Shown here piece by piece: positions 1-7,153 of a stretch of DNA of 8,828 nt. The stretch spans positions 1 through 8,828 of the forward strand of contig JAGWZD010000061.1 in the NCBI GenBank assembly GCA_018968995.1. The letters run 5' to 3'. Position 1 is the stretch's first letter, and every line of letters starts with the position of its first letter. Made by a program: the position numbers and the translations under genes. Under the pieces are notes generated by a model. It made no database searches and was not told the DNA's origin. It saw only the letters and a list, made by a program, of their open reading frames with translations. This stretch comes from Bdellovibrionales bacterium (GTDB lineage: Bacteria > Bdellovibrionota > UBA1018).

Positions 1-1
1 C

Positions 2-568
2 ATTTATATGCAGATCGCTTATAAACTTTTTTATTGGGTCTTTAGTAAGTTTTCCTATGTACCGATTCCTCGTGATGCTGGAGACTTCTCGCTGATCGAT
101 CATCGTGTTGTCCGACATCTACTTGAATTTCCAGAGAGAGATCTCTTCTTAAGGGGTCTTCGTGCTTTTGTGGGCTTTAAACAAACTGGCGTTGAATATG
201 TTCGCCCTGAAAGAATGTTTGGTAGAACAACCAATAGCTTCTTTAAAAATCTAGGATGGGCAAAAAAAGGGATCTTATCTTTCAGCAATACCCCACTGAA
301 TGTCATGAGCTTTTCTGGTGCAGTGCTGCTGTTGATTTCTTTTTTACTGATGACTTTTCAGATCATTTCAAAGTTGATCGACAAAGACTCTGCTCCCCAT
401 GGCGTGACAACCATTTTGCTGGTTGTCATTTTTTTTGGATCACTTAACCTATTTGGCCTGAGCCTTTTAGGAGAGTACCTGGGAAAAGTATTCGAAGAGG
501 TCAAAGGAAGGCCACACTTTATTCGCAAAAATATGATCAAAAATGGAAAAGTACTTCAGTCAAACTAA
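2..568 (+). CDS. Family 2 glycosyltransferase, membrane-anchored (GtrB/ArnC/DPM1-like), C-terminal part; 5' end outside the window
   Basis: The reading frame is open to the left edge (ATT TAT precede the first ATG at 8), so this is the 3' part of a longer gene and the catalytic GT-A half with its DXD motif is missing. What remains matches the second half of the bactoprenol-phosphate glucosyl/mannosyltransferase type. It has the conserved run RDAGDFSLID, then an E-R-D-x-FLRGLRAFVGFKQ stretch and an arginine-rich R-P-E-R-x-FGRT segment. A SFSNTPLN turn leads into two membrane segments (about residues 98-120 and 134-155 counted from the ATG at 8). The end has GEYLGKVFEEVKGRP, typical of this family. 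Such enzymes transfer one sugar from a nucleotide sugar to polyprenyl phosphate at the cytoplasmic membrane face. The overlapping downstream GT-C gene is a plausible user of that product. The family call is firm; the sugar is unknown. Confidence 0.88.
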   Translation: MYMQIAYKLFYWVFSKFSYVPIPRDAGDFSLIDHRVVRHLLEFPERDLFLRGLRAFVGFKQTGVEYVRPERMFGRTTNSFFKNLGWAKKGILSFSNTPLNVMSFSGAVLLLISFLLMTFQIISKLIDKDSAPHGVTTILLVVIFFGSLNLFGLSLLGEYLGKVFEEVKGRPHFIRKNMIKNGKVLQSN

Positions 569-2039
569 TACCAGGTCATTAAAGAGCCAGTTCCTACACT
601 ACTGGGGTCCTTTATTTTTCGTTATTAGTTTTGTCGTTTTTTTAGTCGATATTTTTTGGGGATTTTGGGACCACGACAGCGGCTATTATTTTACTCAGGC
701 TTCTTTGGTCGCTCACGGGCTACGACCTTATGTAGATTACAAAACCCTCTACCCGCCTTTATTTTCAATTCTACATGCCATTCCCATCAAATTAGGGATT
801 TCCCGCGAGTGGCTCATTTGGAGCGTCCCTCTTATTTGGGTGACGGCTATCTCACTCCTAAGTGTAATTTATTTCTACAGGGAGTGGTCTCGAACTAACC
901 GCGAGAACCTGTCGAGCGCACCTTGGATTTTAGGGGCACTCTACTTTTGGTTTAGCATTGACTTCGGCGGTAACCATTTGACTCTAGAACATGGAATCGC
1001 CTTCTTTGGGCTATTAGCGCTCAACTTAGAGAGTTCGGCGATTCTTCCTCAGATTTCTAGTAAAAATCGCTATTTTTTGATTGGTGTTTGTCTTGGACTG
1101 GCACTGCTAACCAAACAGGTTGCACTTTTACTTTTCTTTCCATTTTTGTTTGCGGCAATCAGACGCAGGGAATGGCCTGTGATTCTTTTTGGAATTGTCA
1201 CTCCATTGATTCTATTTTTTTTATGGATTGGCTTTAATTTATTAAAGGTTCAAGAAAGTTTTGCGCTTTTAACCCAATACTTGGGGTCTTCAAAGCCTCT
1301 AAGACCCTCGGACTGGCTGAAATCATTTTTTATGATCTTGATAAGGGATGGAAGCCGAACTCCACCAGGATTCCTCTTTTTAACGCTCGTACTGGTTCTT
1401 CCTTTCGCTCACCTTCTCAGAAATTGGCGTCAGCGAGACTACACTTCTCTCATCTGGGCGTTCAGTTGGGTTCTCGTTTGTGCGGGGTACTTTGCTGCAC
1501 GCTGTAAGAATAACTTTCCCCACTATACTCTGAACTGCTGGCCCGCCATTTGTGTTTGTCTACTTTCATGTCGAGAGGCTTTGCGTTCGCCACAAGTTAG
1601 AAAATGGGTGATCGTGGCCTCTCTGATTGTTCTGTGTAGATCTATACTCAGTCACAATAGTATTCGGACTTTGGACAATCAGCCTTATTTAACGCGCTGG
1701 AGAAATGGCGGCAGACTAACGGAATTTCTTTTTCCTGTTGCGCGCGAATTAAAAACACTGATCCCCGTTCATGCCAAGGTCACCCATTTAGGACTTGAAG
1801 AAGAAGCGTTGTTTTTCTTGTCTGAGAGACTCCCCTTGAATAAAGATTGGTCACCGTATGACTTAAGAGCCCCAATTGAAGGAGACGGGCTACTTATCAA
1901 TGGTTTTAATCACAGTTGGATCTCGTCTCAACGCGAGACGATTCATGAACGAGGCTACCAACTCCGAAATCGCTGGAGACATCCAGAAGGGGACGTTGAA
2001 CTGTATTGGAAGGAATCTTCTCCCCCGTTTAAATATTAA
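543..2039 (+). CDS. GT-C type integral membrane glycosyltransferase (ArnT/PMT-like), 498 aa
   Basis: This is a polytopic membrane protein with roughly nine or ten hydrophobic segments, the first at about residues 23-40 and another at 91-111. Just after the first segment is W-D-H-D45-S-G-Y-Y, followed by an A-x-G-x-x-P-Y-x-D65-Y and Y-P-P (70-72) stretch. This is the usual GT-C layout: an acidic catalytic residue in the first periplasmic loop, then the G-x-PY-D and PP motifs. Family members take a sugar from a polyprenyl-phosphate donor and attach it to lipid A, glycan or protein outside the cytoplasm. The last 110 or so residues are mostly hydrophilic and probably periplasmic. The ATG at 543 is the first possible start after an in-frame stop at 534-536. 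It lies inside the preceding GT2 gene (26-base overlap) with no clear ribosome binding site nearby, so translational coupling is likely. Acceptor and sugar cannot be read from the sequence. The gene is AT-rich compared with rfbBADC. Confidence 0.8.
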   Translation: MEKYFSQTNTRSLKSQFLHYWGPLFFVISFVVFLVDIFWGFWDHDSGYYFTQASLVAHGLRPYVDYKTLYPPLFSILHAIPIKLGISREWLIWSVPLIWVTAISLLSVIYFYREWSRTNRENLSSAPWILGALYFWFSIDFGGNHLTLEHGIAFFGLLALNLESSAILPQISSKNRYFLIGVCLGLALLTKQVALLLFFPFLFAAIRRREWPVILFGIVTPLILFFLWIGFNLLKVQESFALLTQYLGSSKPLRPSDWLKSFFMILIRDGSRTPPGFLFLTLVLVLPFAHLLRNWRQRDYTSLIWAFSWVLVCAGYFAARCKNNFPHYTLNCWPAICVCLLSCREALRSPQVRKWVIVASLIVLCRSILSHNSIRTLDNQPYLTRWRNGGRLTEFLFPVARELKTLIPVHAKVTHLGLEEEALFFLSERLPLNKDWSPYDLRAPIEGDGLLINGFNHSWISSQRETIHERGYQLRNRWRHPEGDVELYWKESSPPFKY

Positions 2040-2061
2040 AACCTCATTGATCAAGCAGGGG

Positions 2062-2076
2062 CTTTCTGTCAGAAAG
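2062..2076. repeat. Short perfect inverted repeat in the GT-C/rfbB gap
   Basis: CTTTCTG and CAGAAAG face each other around a single T in the 60-base gap before rfbB. In RNA the usable hairpin would be a 6-bp stem with a 3-base loop. No run of T follows, so it does not look like an intrinsic terminator. It could be an operator-like palindrome or chance. No convincing -35/-10 pair was found around it. Confidence 0.3.
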
Positions 2077-2085
2077 AGCCTGAAT

Positions 2086-2090
2086 AAGGA
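2086..2090 (+). promoter_or_regulatory. Ribosome binding site of rfbB
   Basis: AAGGA lies 9 bases before the ATG at 2100. It gives rfbB its own initiation signal, unlike the overlapping gene pairs around it, and supports this start. Confidence 0.7.
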
Positions 2091-2099
2091 CCAAAAATC

Positions 2100-3146
2100 A
2101 TGAAAACCCTACTTTTAACCGGCGGCGCCGGGTTTATCGGAAGCAACTTTGTCGAACTGGCCGTACAGCGGGGAAATCGGGTCATTATCCTCGATGCCAT
2201 GACTTACGCAGGCCACCGCGAAAATTTAGACACCATCGCTCAAAGGACTGCTTCCCATCCGGGATCATGGGAACTCGTGATTGGTGACATTCGCGACTCT
2301 CGCCTGGTTTCAGAACTTTTGGCCAAGCATCAGTGCTCGGCCCTCTTAAATTTTGCAGCCGAAAGCCATGTCGATCGATCAATCACTGGGCCTTCGGCTT
2401 TTATCGATACCAATATCTTGGGTACTTATCAGTTGCTTCAATCGGCGCGGGGCTATGTCGACGCAATGCCAGCCGGCTCGCCCTTGAAAGCGAGCTTTCG
2501 ATACCTTCAGGTATCGACGGATGAAGTTTATGGAGCGCTCGGAGATACCGGAAAATTCTCTGAGGCGACCCCTTACTCACCCAACAGCCCCTACTCGGCC
2601 TCAAAAGCTGCGGCTGATCATCTGGTTCGGGCTTGGCACCATACTTATGGCCTCAATGTGGTGACTACCAATTGCTCGAATAACTACGGGCCCAAGCAAT
2701 TTCCAGAAAAGTTGATTCCTCATATGATTCAATGTGCTCTTTCAGGCCGGCCATTACCCGTTTATGGGCAAGGTGCGAATATTCGCGACTGGATCTACGT
2801 GAAGGATCACTGCGAAGGCATTCTTTTGGCCCTAGAAAAAGGCAAAGCCGGAGAAACCTACTGTTTCGGTGGCAATAGCGAGCGCAAAAACCTAGAGGTA
2901 GTTCGAGCCATTTGTGCCGTCCTAGATGAACTTCGTCCGCGAAAAGACGGTAAATCGTACCAAGAGCAGATTTCGTTTGTTCAAGACCGCGCGGGGCATG
3001 ACTGGCGCTACGCCATTGACGATCGCAAGGCCCAAAATGAACTGGGCTTTACACGATCGATGAAGAATTTCGAGCAAGGACTTCGATCGACCATCGAGTG
3101 GTACCTCAGCCACGAGGCCTGGGTAAAAGCCGTCTTAAAATCGTAA
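2100..3146 (+). CDS. rfbB: dTDP-glucose 4,6-dehydratase (RmlB), 348 aa
   Basis: This is the second step of dTDP-L-rhamnose synthesis. It converts dTDP-glucose to dTDP-4-keto-6-deoxyglucose with bound NAD in the cytoplasm. It is an extended short-chain dehydrogenase with an N-terminal Rossmann motif G8-G-A-G11-F-I-G14 and D32 at the end of the second strand, followed by the family-typical M-T-Y-A-G. The [13 protein letters not shown] stretch carries the family signature. The catalytic set S-T140-D141-E142-V-Y-G and Y165-S-A-S-K169 is complete, followed by NCSNNYGP and R-D-W-I-Y-V-x-D-H. The length is normal for RmlB (about 350). It begins the rhamnose block, 60 bases after the GT-C gene and 67 bases before rfbA. 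The same enzyme also feeds other dTDP-deoxysugars, but the full rfbADC set downstream points to rhamnose. Confidence 0.97.
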   Translation: MKTLLLTGGAGFIGSNFVELAVQRGNRVIILDAMTYAGHRENLDTIAQRTASHPGSWELVIGDIRDSRLVSELLAKHQCSALLNFAAESHVDRSITGPSAFIDTNILGTYQLLQSARGYVDAMPAGSPLKASFRYLQVSTDEVYGALGDTGKFSEATPYSPNSPYSASKAAADHLVRAWHHTYGLNVVTTNCSNNYGPKQFPEKLIPHMIQCALSGRPLPVYGQGANIRDWIYVKDHCEGILLALEKGKAGETYCFGGNSERKNLEVVRAICAVLDELRPRKDGKSYQEQISFVQDRAGHDWRYAIDDRKAQNELGFTRSMKNFEQGLRSTIEWYLSHEAWVKAVLKS

Positions 3147-3204
3147 AAATGCCGTAGATGCACCCTACTTCAACTTGCCCCCGAGCGCATTTCGGCCTAT
3201 CTCT

Positions 3205-3209
3205 GAGAG
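3205..3209 (+). promoter_or_regulatory. Ribosome binding site of rfbA that decides the start
   Basis: GAGAG lies 4 bases before the ATG at 3214, which begins the conserved M-K-G-I-L-L-A-G-G. An in-frame TTG at 3175 would add 13 residues outside the family's usual N-terminus, so the ATG is preferred. The spacing is somewhat short. Confidence 0.5.
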
Positions 3210-3213
3210 CACG

Positions 3214-4128
3214 ATGAAAGGCATTCTTTTGGCAGGCGGCAGCGGCACCAGGCTCTACCCATTAACCCTAGCGGTGAGCAAACAGCTTTTACCCGTCTAC
3301 GATAAACCCACCATCTATTACCCCCTGTCGACGCTAATGCTGGCCGGCATTCGTGAGATTTTGGTGATCAGCACCCCCCGCGACTTGCCCATGATTCAGG
3401 GCCTTTTGGGCTCAGGCGCTGAGTATGGTTTAAAGCTTGAGTACTGTGAGCAAGCCAAGCCCGAAGGCATCGCCCAGGCCTTCCACCTAGGGGCTGAGTT
3501 CCTCAACGGAAGCCCGGCATGTCTGATCTTAGGCGATAACTTATTTTACGGGCATGAGATGGTCCCGATGCTTCAGCAGGCCTCTCGCATTTCGAACGGC
3601 GCCTGTGTTTTTGGATACCATGTGCACGATCCAGAACGGTACGGCGTGGTCGAGTTTGACCCTCAAGGTCGAGCTCTGTCTTTAGAAGAAAAACCCAAAA
3701 ATCCAAAAAGCCCCTGGGCTGTCACGGGCCTCTACTTTTATGACTCTTCGGTAGTGAGACGAGCGAAAAACCTAAAACCCTCGTCCCGGGGCGAATATGA
3801 AATCACTGATCTCAACCGCACCTACCTTCAGGATGGTCTTTTAGAGGTCAAACTTTTGGGTCGTGGGGTAGCGTGGCTCGATACAGGTACCCCAGAATCG
3901 CTTGTTTCATCCTCACAGTTTGTTCAAACCCTCGAGCAACGACAAGGACTCAAAATCGGATGCCTTGAAGAAATAGCCTTCCATCAGGGCTTTATCTCAA
4001 AAGACCAACTTTTGGCTCGCGCCGAGGCCTTAGATAAAAGCGCGTATGGCCAGTACCTCAAGCGAATCTTGAATGACCCCTTTCATTTCGGCTCTTCGGT
4101 TGCCTCTTCAGTAGGAAAGCCTAAATGA
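3214..4128 (+). CDS. rfbA: Glucose-1-phosphate thymidylyltransferase (RmlA), 304 aa
   Basis: This is the first, normally feedback-controlled, step of dTDP-L-rhamnose synthesis: glucose-1-phosphate plus dTTP gives dTDP-glucose and pyrophosphate. The nucleotidyltransferase signature G8-G-S-G-T-R13-L is intact, followed by S22-K23-Q-L-L-P-V-Y-D-K-P. The base-binding region has P83-E-G-I-A-Q-A. The metal-binding aspartate is D108 in L-G-D-N-L-F-Y-G. Further on are [17 protein letters not shown] and the late D-T-G-T-P-E-S. The length fits the long-form RmlA family (about 290-300), which has a C-terminal helical part. The start is set at 3214 rather than the TTG at 3175 because the conserved sequence begins there. 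The last 4 bases overlap rfbD. The function is secure; the precise start is slightly less so. Confidence 0.96.
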   Translation: MKGILLAGGSGTRLYPLTLAVSKQLLPVYDKPTIYYPLSTLMLAGIREILVISTPRDLPMIQGLLGSGAEYGLKLEYCEQAKPEGIAQAFHLGAEFLNGSPACLILGDNLFYGHEMVPMLQQASRISNGACVFGYHVHDPERYGVVEFDPQGRALSLEEKPKNPKSPWAVTGLYFYDSSVVRRAKNLKPSSRGEYEITDLNRTYLQDGLLEVKLLGRGVAWLDTGTPESLVSSSQFVQTLEQRQGLKIGCLEEIAFHQGFISKDQLLARAEALDKSAYGQYLKRILNDPFHFGSSVASSVGKPK

Positions 4129-5066
4129 ATTCTGCGTTTGACCGGGTCCTGGTGACTGGGGCGACGGGACAGTTGGGGCGCGCCCTCCTAGCACAGCTAG
4201 GACCCCATCGGTGCATCGCCGCCTCGCGCGAGGTGCTTCCCTTACATTTTCCTGAGGCCCTACCCCATCGGCTCGATTACTTTCGCCCCCGGGCCATTTT
4301 TAATGCTGGAGCGTACACCGCAGTCGATCAGGCCGAGCAAGAAAGCGAGTCGATCACTGTTCGAGCGGTGAACGAAGAATCTCCCGCGAAACTGGCTCGC
4401 TGGTGCGCTGTGAACCGGGTGCCCTTGATTCATTTTTCAACCGATTATGTTTTTGATGGAAGCGGCGACCAGCCCAAAGGTGAAATCGACCCCACTGGCC
4501 CCCTGAATCGCTATGGGTTATCCAAGCTTGCTGGCGAAAATGAAATTCTTTCTTCAGGTTGCCGGGCCCTGATTTTTAGGACCTCTTGGGTTTATGACCA
4601 CCGAGGAAAAAATTTCTTAAAAACCATGCTTCGCCTTGGAGTTGAAAAAGACACTCTTCGAGTCGTTGACGATCAAATCGGCGCCCCTACCTTTGCGCCC
4701 CAGCTGGCGGATGCCGCCATTCGAGGACTCGAGAATGCTTTGATTATCGAGGAGAAAACAGGATCTTTTCCGTCTGGCGTATACCACTTGTGCCATCGGG
4801 GTGCGACCTCGTGGCATGGCTTTGCTGAGGCGATTTTTTCGCGAGCCAAGGATCGGGGTGTTCCACTGAAAGTTCAGCACCTAGAAAAAATCACCACCGA
4901 ACAGTACCCCACCCCAGCACGTCGCCCAAAGAATTCTCGCCTCGATTGCAGCAAAGCTGAGAGGACTTTGGGAGTGAGGCTTCCGGAGTGGCAGGTAGGG
5001 CTCGAAGAGTGCCTAGACCTCTGGTTTGCTGCTCATTCAACACAACAAGGAGACCCACTGAAATGA
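4125..5066 (+). CDS. rfbD: dTDP-4-dehydrorhamnose reductase (RmlD), 313 aa
   Basis: This is the last step of the pathway. It reduces dTDP-4-keto-L-rhamnose to dTDP-L-rhamnose with NAD(P)H. The N-terminal Rossmann motif is V10-T-G12-A-T-G15-Q-L-G18. The family run [15 protein letters not shown] is present, as is S105-T-D-Y-V-F-D-G112. The catalytic Y130-G-L-S-K134 is complete, followed by R-T-S-W-V-Y and the R-V-V-D-D-Q-x-G-x-P-T motif. R-P-x-N-S-R-L-D lies near the end, as usual. The ATG sits inside the rfbA stop (ATGA), with AGGA at 4113-4116 as its likely ribosome binding site. The length is slightly above the common 285-300 residues. This is one of the most GC-rich genes in the window. Confidence 0.96.
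   Translation: MNSAFDRVLVTGATGQLGRALLAQLGPHRCIAASREVLPLHFPEALPHRLDYFRPRAIFNAGAYTAVDQAEQESESITVRAVNEESPAKLARWCAVNRVPLIHFSTDYVFDGSGDQPKGEIDPTGPLNRYGLSKLAGENEILSSGCRALIFRTSWVYDHRGKNFLKTMLRLGVEKDTLRVVDDQIGAPTFAPQLADAAIRGLENALIIEEKTGSFPSGVYHLCHRGATSWHGFAEAIFSRAKDRGVPLKVQHLEKITTEQYPTPARRPKNSRLDCSKAERTLGVRLPEWQVGLEECLDLWFAAHSTQQGDPLK
5047..5052 (+). promoter_or_regulatory. Ribosome binding site of rfbC that decides the start
   Basis: AAGGAG lies 10 bases before the ATG at 5063. It supports that start over an in-frame GTG at 4988, which would add 25 residues encoded inside rfbD with no similarity to the family. Confidence 0.75.
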
Positions 5067-5626
5067 CCCCAGCTCAATTTTCAGTGACCGAACTAGAGCT
5101 TCAGGGATTGTACTTAGTGCAGCTCGCTGTTCATGGCGATTCTCGAGGTTTTTTTGTTGAACGTTTTCAGGAAAAGCGATTTGCCGAGCATGGGCTACCC
5201 ACGCGCTTTGTTCAAGACAATCACTCTCGATCAGCGCCTGGGGTGCTTCGAGGCCTTCATTATCAGACCGCTCCAGCGCAAGGAAAATTAGTCGGAGTCA
5301 CGCGTGGAGCCATTCTTGATGTCGTCGTCGACATTCGCTCAAACTCCGAAACCTTCGGCAAACACGCGGCCGTCGAACTATCTGACATGAACGGTCGACT
5401 GCTTTGGGTGCCGCCTGGTTTTGCTCATGGTTTTTGCGTATTGGGTTCCGAACCGGCTGATGTTTTTTACAAAGTAGACTCGTTCTATGAACCCAAGACC
5501 GAAGGTGGCATTTATCCTCTCGATTCGGCCTTAAAAATCGCTTGGCCCATCTCGGCACCTCAACTCTCGGCTCGAGACTCGAAACTTACATCTTGGACAG
5601 AATATTCCCAAAATCCGCATTTTTAG
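5063..5626 (+). CDS. rfbC: dTDP-4-dehydrorhamnose 3,5-epimerase (RmlC), 187 aa
   Basis: This is the third step of the pathway: it epimerises C3 and C5 of dTDP-4-keto-6-deoxyglucose. It is a cupin-fold protein with the expected family marks. These are D26-S-R-G-F-F, the Q-D-N-H-S-R-S run, V-L-R-G-L-H66-Y-Q with the likely catalytic His, and D86-V-V-V-D-I-R. Then come W115-V-P-P-G-F-A-H-G-F and V-F-Y136-K-V, with the likely active-site Tyr. From the ATG at 5063 the length matches the family (about 180-190). The ATG overlaps the rfbD stop (ATGA). Near the end, where relatives usually have a W-(N/D)-D-P-type motif before I-x-W-P, this protein reads Y-P-L-D154-S-A-L-K-I-A-W-P; the Asp is kept but the flanking residues differ. 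It is the last gene of the + strand block. Confidence 0.95.
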   Translation: MTPAQFSVTELELQGLYLVQLAVHGDSRGFFVERFQEKRFAEHGLPTRFVQDNHSRSAPGVLRGLHYQTAPAQGKLVGVTRGAILDVVVDIRSNSETFGKHAAVELSDMNGRLLWVPPGFAHGFCVLGSEPADVFYKVDSFYEPKTEGGIYPLDSALKIAWPISAPQLSARDSKLTSWTEYSQNPHF

Positions 5627-5661
5627 CCGAATAGATTTCGAGAGCTAGACTTCTGCTAAAA
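5621..5661. repeat. Imperfect inverted repeat spanning the convergent gene junction
   Basis: TTTTAGCCGAA (5621-5631) can pair with TTCTGCTAAAA (5651-5661): ten pairs and one C/T mismatch around a 19-base loop. The left arm contains the rfbC stop codon, and the repeat covers the whole gap to the opposing gene's stop. Neither strand has a T-run after the second arm, so it is not a standard intrinsic terminator. It may help end both transcripts or may be chance. Confidence 0.3.
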
Positions 5662-6760
5662 TCCTCGCCACATTCCCCGACAACCGATCGAACGACCATT
5701 GCTCGCGTAAAAGTTCGACCGCTTCAGCATTCGCGTCTTTTGTTTCAGTCGCCTCAACGAGACACTGAACCAGTGTTGCTTCTGCCCGAGGATCAAACCA
5801 CAAGACGCTTTTCTGAACGACCGATAGTCCTTCACGGTGTGCAGGGATATCTGACACCAGAACCCTCGCCCCCACGGCGAAGGCCTCCACCGGAGGTAAC
5901 CCAAAGCCCTCATAAAGTGACGGAAAAACAACCGCAGCGGCGGACTGAATGTGGCCGCGGAGCTCGGCCTCAGGAATATGCTGAATCCACCGTATGCCCT
6001 CGCACTCTGACTCGGTAAGGCCCAATTCGGCGCCTGAGCCCACTCCACAGATCCACAGATGAAAAGGCTCAAACCCCCTTCGTTTTTGCTCGAATCGGTA
6101 CTGCTGATACGAACGCGCCAGAAAGCTCACGTTTTTATGGGGTTTTGAAGATCCAAAACTCAAGAAATAAGACTGCGAATCAGCCGCCTCAGCACCTTCG
6201 GATCTGGAAAACGACTTCGACGCTAAAAATGCGGGATCAATCGCGTTCGGGACCACTTGAATCCTGTCGGCCGGGATCCTTAACCAGCGAGCAAGCTCGC
6301 CTTGAGAAAACCTTGAAACCGTCATGCACTGTCTGGCCTTGAGACAAAACGGTTTGACGATCCACTCGTAGTACAGCTTTTGAAAGAGCCCCCCAAAATG
6401 AAGGTGATTGAGATCATGCACCGTCACCATCCAGAGACAGGGTAGCCACAGGTAACTGGAAAAACTGGGGCTCCAAAACAGATCAGCCCTCTCGCGTCTG
6501 AGAATCGCTGGAATAGTCCATAGCTCTTTCAGACTCAGAAACGAGGCGCTCGATTCAACGCACCACTGCCGGGGCATATTCGTTTGTTCAGGCGATGGGT
6601 TTTTCTTCAGGTCAACCAGATACCACACATCAAAGGGCAAACTCGAGCGCATCGATTCGATACTACGAGCAATCAGACTCACATAACGAGCAATACCGTG
6701 AGGCACCGGGCCCACCATGCGGGCATCGATGATGAGCTTCTTTTTCGCTAGGCTGTTCAC
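5645..6760 (-). CDS. Family 4 glycosyltransferase (GT-B fold), 371 aa
   Basis: This is a cytoplasmic or membrane-peripheral glycosyltransferase for polysaccharide assembly. The N-terminus K-L-I-I-D-A-R-M with G-I-A-R-Y is the usual first strand and glycine loop of GT4 enzymes. V-T-V-H-D-L-N-H and the C-M-T-V-S-R-F-S stretch followed by V-V-P-N-A-I-D-P are typical mid-protein signatures. The C-terminal donor-binding domain has S-F-G-S-S-K-P-H-K-N and P-S-L-Y-E284-G-F-G-L-P-P-V-E292-A, the EX7E motif that contacts the nucleotide sugar. The start is a GTG at 6760; the next ATG would remove the first strand. No strong ribosome binding site precedes it. It is last in the - strand block, 51 bases after the DUF2304 gene. 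Given the facing rfb genes, rhamnosyl transfer is possible but unproven; mannose or another sugar is equally compatible. Confidence 0.9.
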   Translation of the reverse strand: MNSLAKKKLIIDARMVGPVPHGIARYVSLIARSIESMRSSLPFDVWYLVDLKKNPSPEQTNMPRQWCVESSASFLSLKELWTIPAILRRERADLFWSPSFSSYLWLPCLWMVTVHDLNHLHFGGLFQKLYYEWIVKPFCLKARQCMTVSRFSQGELARWLRIPADRIQVVPNAIDPAFLASKSFSRSEGAEAADSQSYFLSFGSSKPHKNVSFLARSYQQYRFEQKRRGFEPFHLWICGVGSGAELGLTESECEGIRWIQHIPEAELRGHIQSAAAVVFPSLYEGFGLPPVEAFAVGARVLVSDIPAHREGLSVVQKSVLWFDPRAEATLVQCLVEATETKDANAEAVELLREQWSFDRLSGNVARILAEV

Positions 6761-6811
6761 GGGTCAAAGCCTAGCAACGCCGCTCGTAGAAATGAAGGTG
6801 CATTCGCAAGA

Positions 6812-7153
6812 TCAGGCATGCTCTTCGTCTGAGTTTTTATCGGGATTCATCAAAGCGATCTGGCGAACAAGCGACGTAAGCTGAGACTCTAAAGCCGCTT
6901 GCCTCGACCGCGATATGAAATACTCACGTACCAAGACGATCAAGGCCAAATAGACAATCAAATCCACTCCGCGCCCGATACCCACCCATGAGGCCACTGC
7001 GCTGAGACCATTTGGAAAAACCGCCAACAGTCCAATCAGACCAAAAACCAGACCCATCACCAAGAATGCACGCCTGGCCTGGCGGGGGAGAAAAAGGTAA
7101 TCGGTCGCTAGAAGCACCAAGAGTATTGTCAGAATAAAAAGTGATGGAATCAT
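6812..7153 (-). CDS. DUF2304 family small membrane protein, 113 aa
   Basis: This small membrane protein has three hydrophobic segments (about residues 2-22, 28-46 and 62-82). A charged C-terminal tail (S-R-S-R-Q-A-A-L-E-S-Q-L...) is probably helical or coiled-coil and cytoplasmic. The middle F-P-N-G-L-S...G-I-G-R-G-V-D-L-I-V-Y-L matches DUF2304, a family commonly found beside GT2 polyprenyl-phosphate glycosyltransferases. The start is placed at the ATG 7153-7151, which shares one base with the upstream stop (TGATG). A TTG one codon earlier is possible but less likely. The tight coupling to the GT2 gene suggests that this protein anchors or partners that soluble enzyme. That role is inferred; the family has no firmly established biochemical activity that I can cite. 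Confidence 0.85.
   Translation of the reverse strand: MIPSLFILTILLVLLATDYLFLPRQARRAFLVMGLVFGLIGLLAVFPNGLSAVASWVGIGRGVDLIVYLALIVLVREYFISRSRQAALESQLTSLVRQIALMNPDKNSDEEHA

Noticed and set aside
2047..2088. Possible sigma-70 promoter before rfbB (TTGATC as -35)
   Set aside because: No TATAAT-like box is found at 16-18 bases from TTGATC; the nearest A/T-rich stretch is at the ribosome binding site.
2366..2386. TCGATCGATC-type short palindromes inside rfbB
   Set aside because: They are isolated, lie in conserved coding sequence, and do not recur as an array.
3175..3213. Longer rfbA starting at TTG 3175
   Set aside because: The added 13 residues are not part of the family, and the conserved M-K-G-I-L-L-A-G-G begins at the ATG at 3214, which has its own GAGAG.
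4988..5062. Longer rfbC starting at GTG 4988
   Set aside because: The extra 25 Arg-rich residues are a shadow of rfbD, and AAGGAG with the ATG at 5063 gives the normal RmlC length.
5740..6018. A 92-residue + strand open frame inside the GT4 gene
   Set aside because: It is Pro/Arg-rich with no recognisable motif and lies antisense to a gene with clear GT4 signatures; it is a by-product of the other strand's coding.
5656..6072. A 138-residue - strand open frame overlapping the GT4 gene in another frame
   Set aside because: It shares the strand with the GT4 gene but lacks any family signature, while the GT4 frame carries the EX7E motif and donor-site residues.
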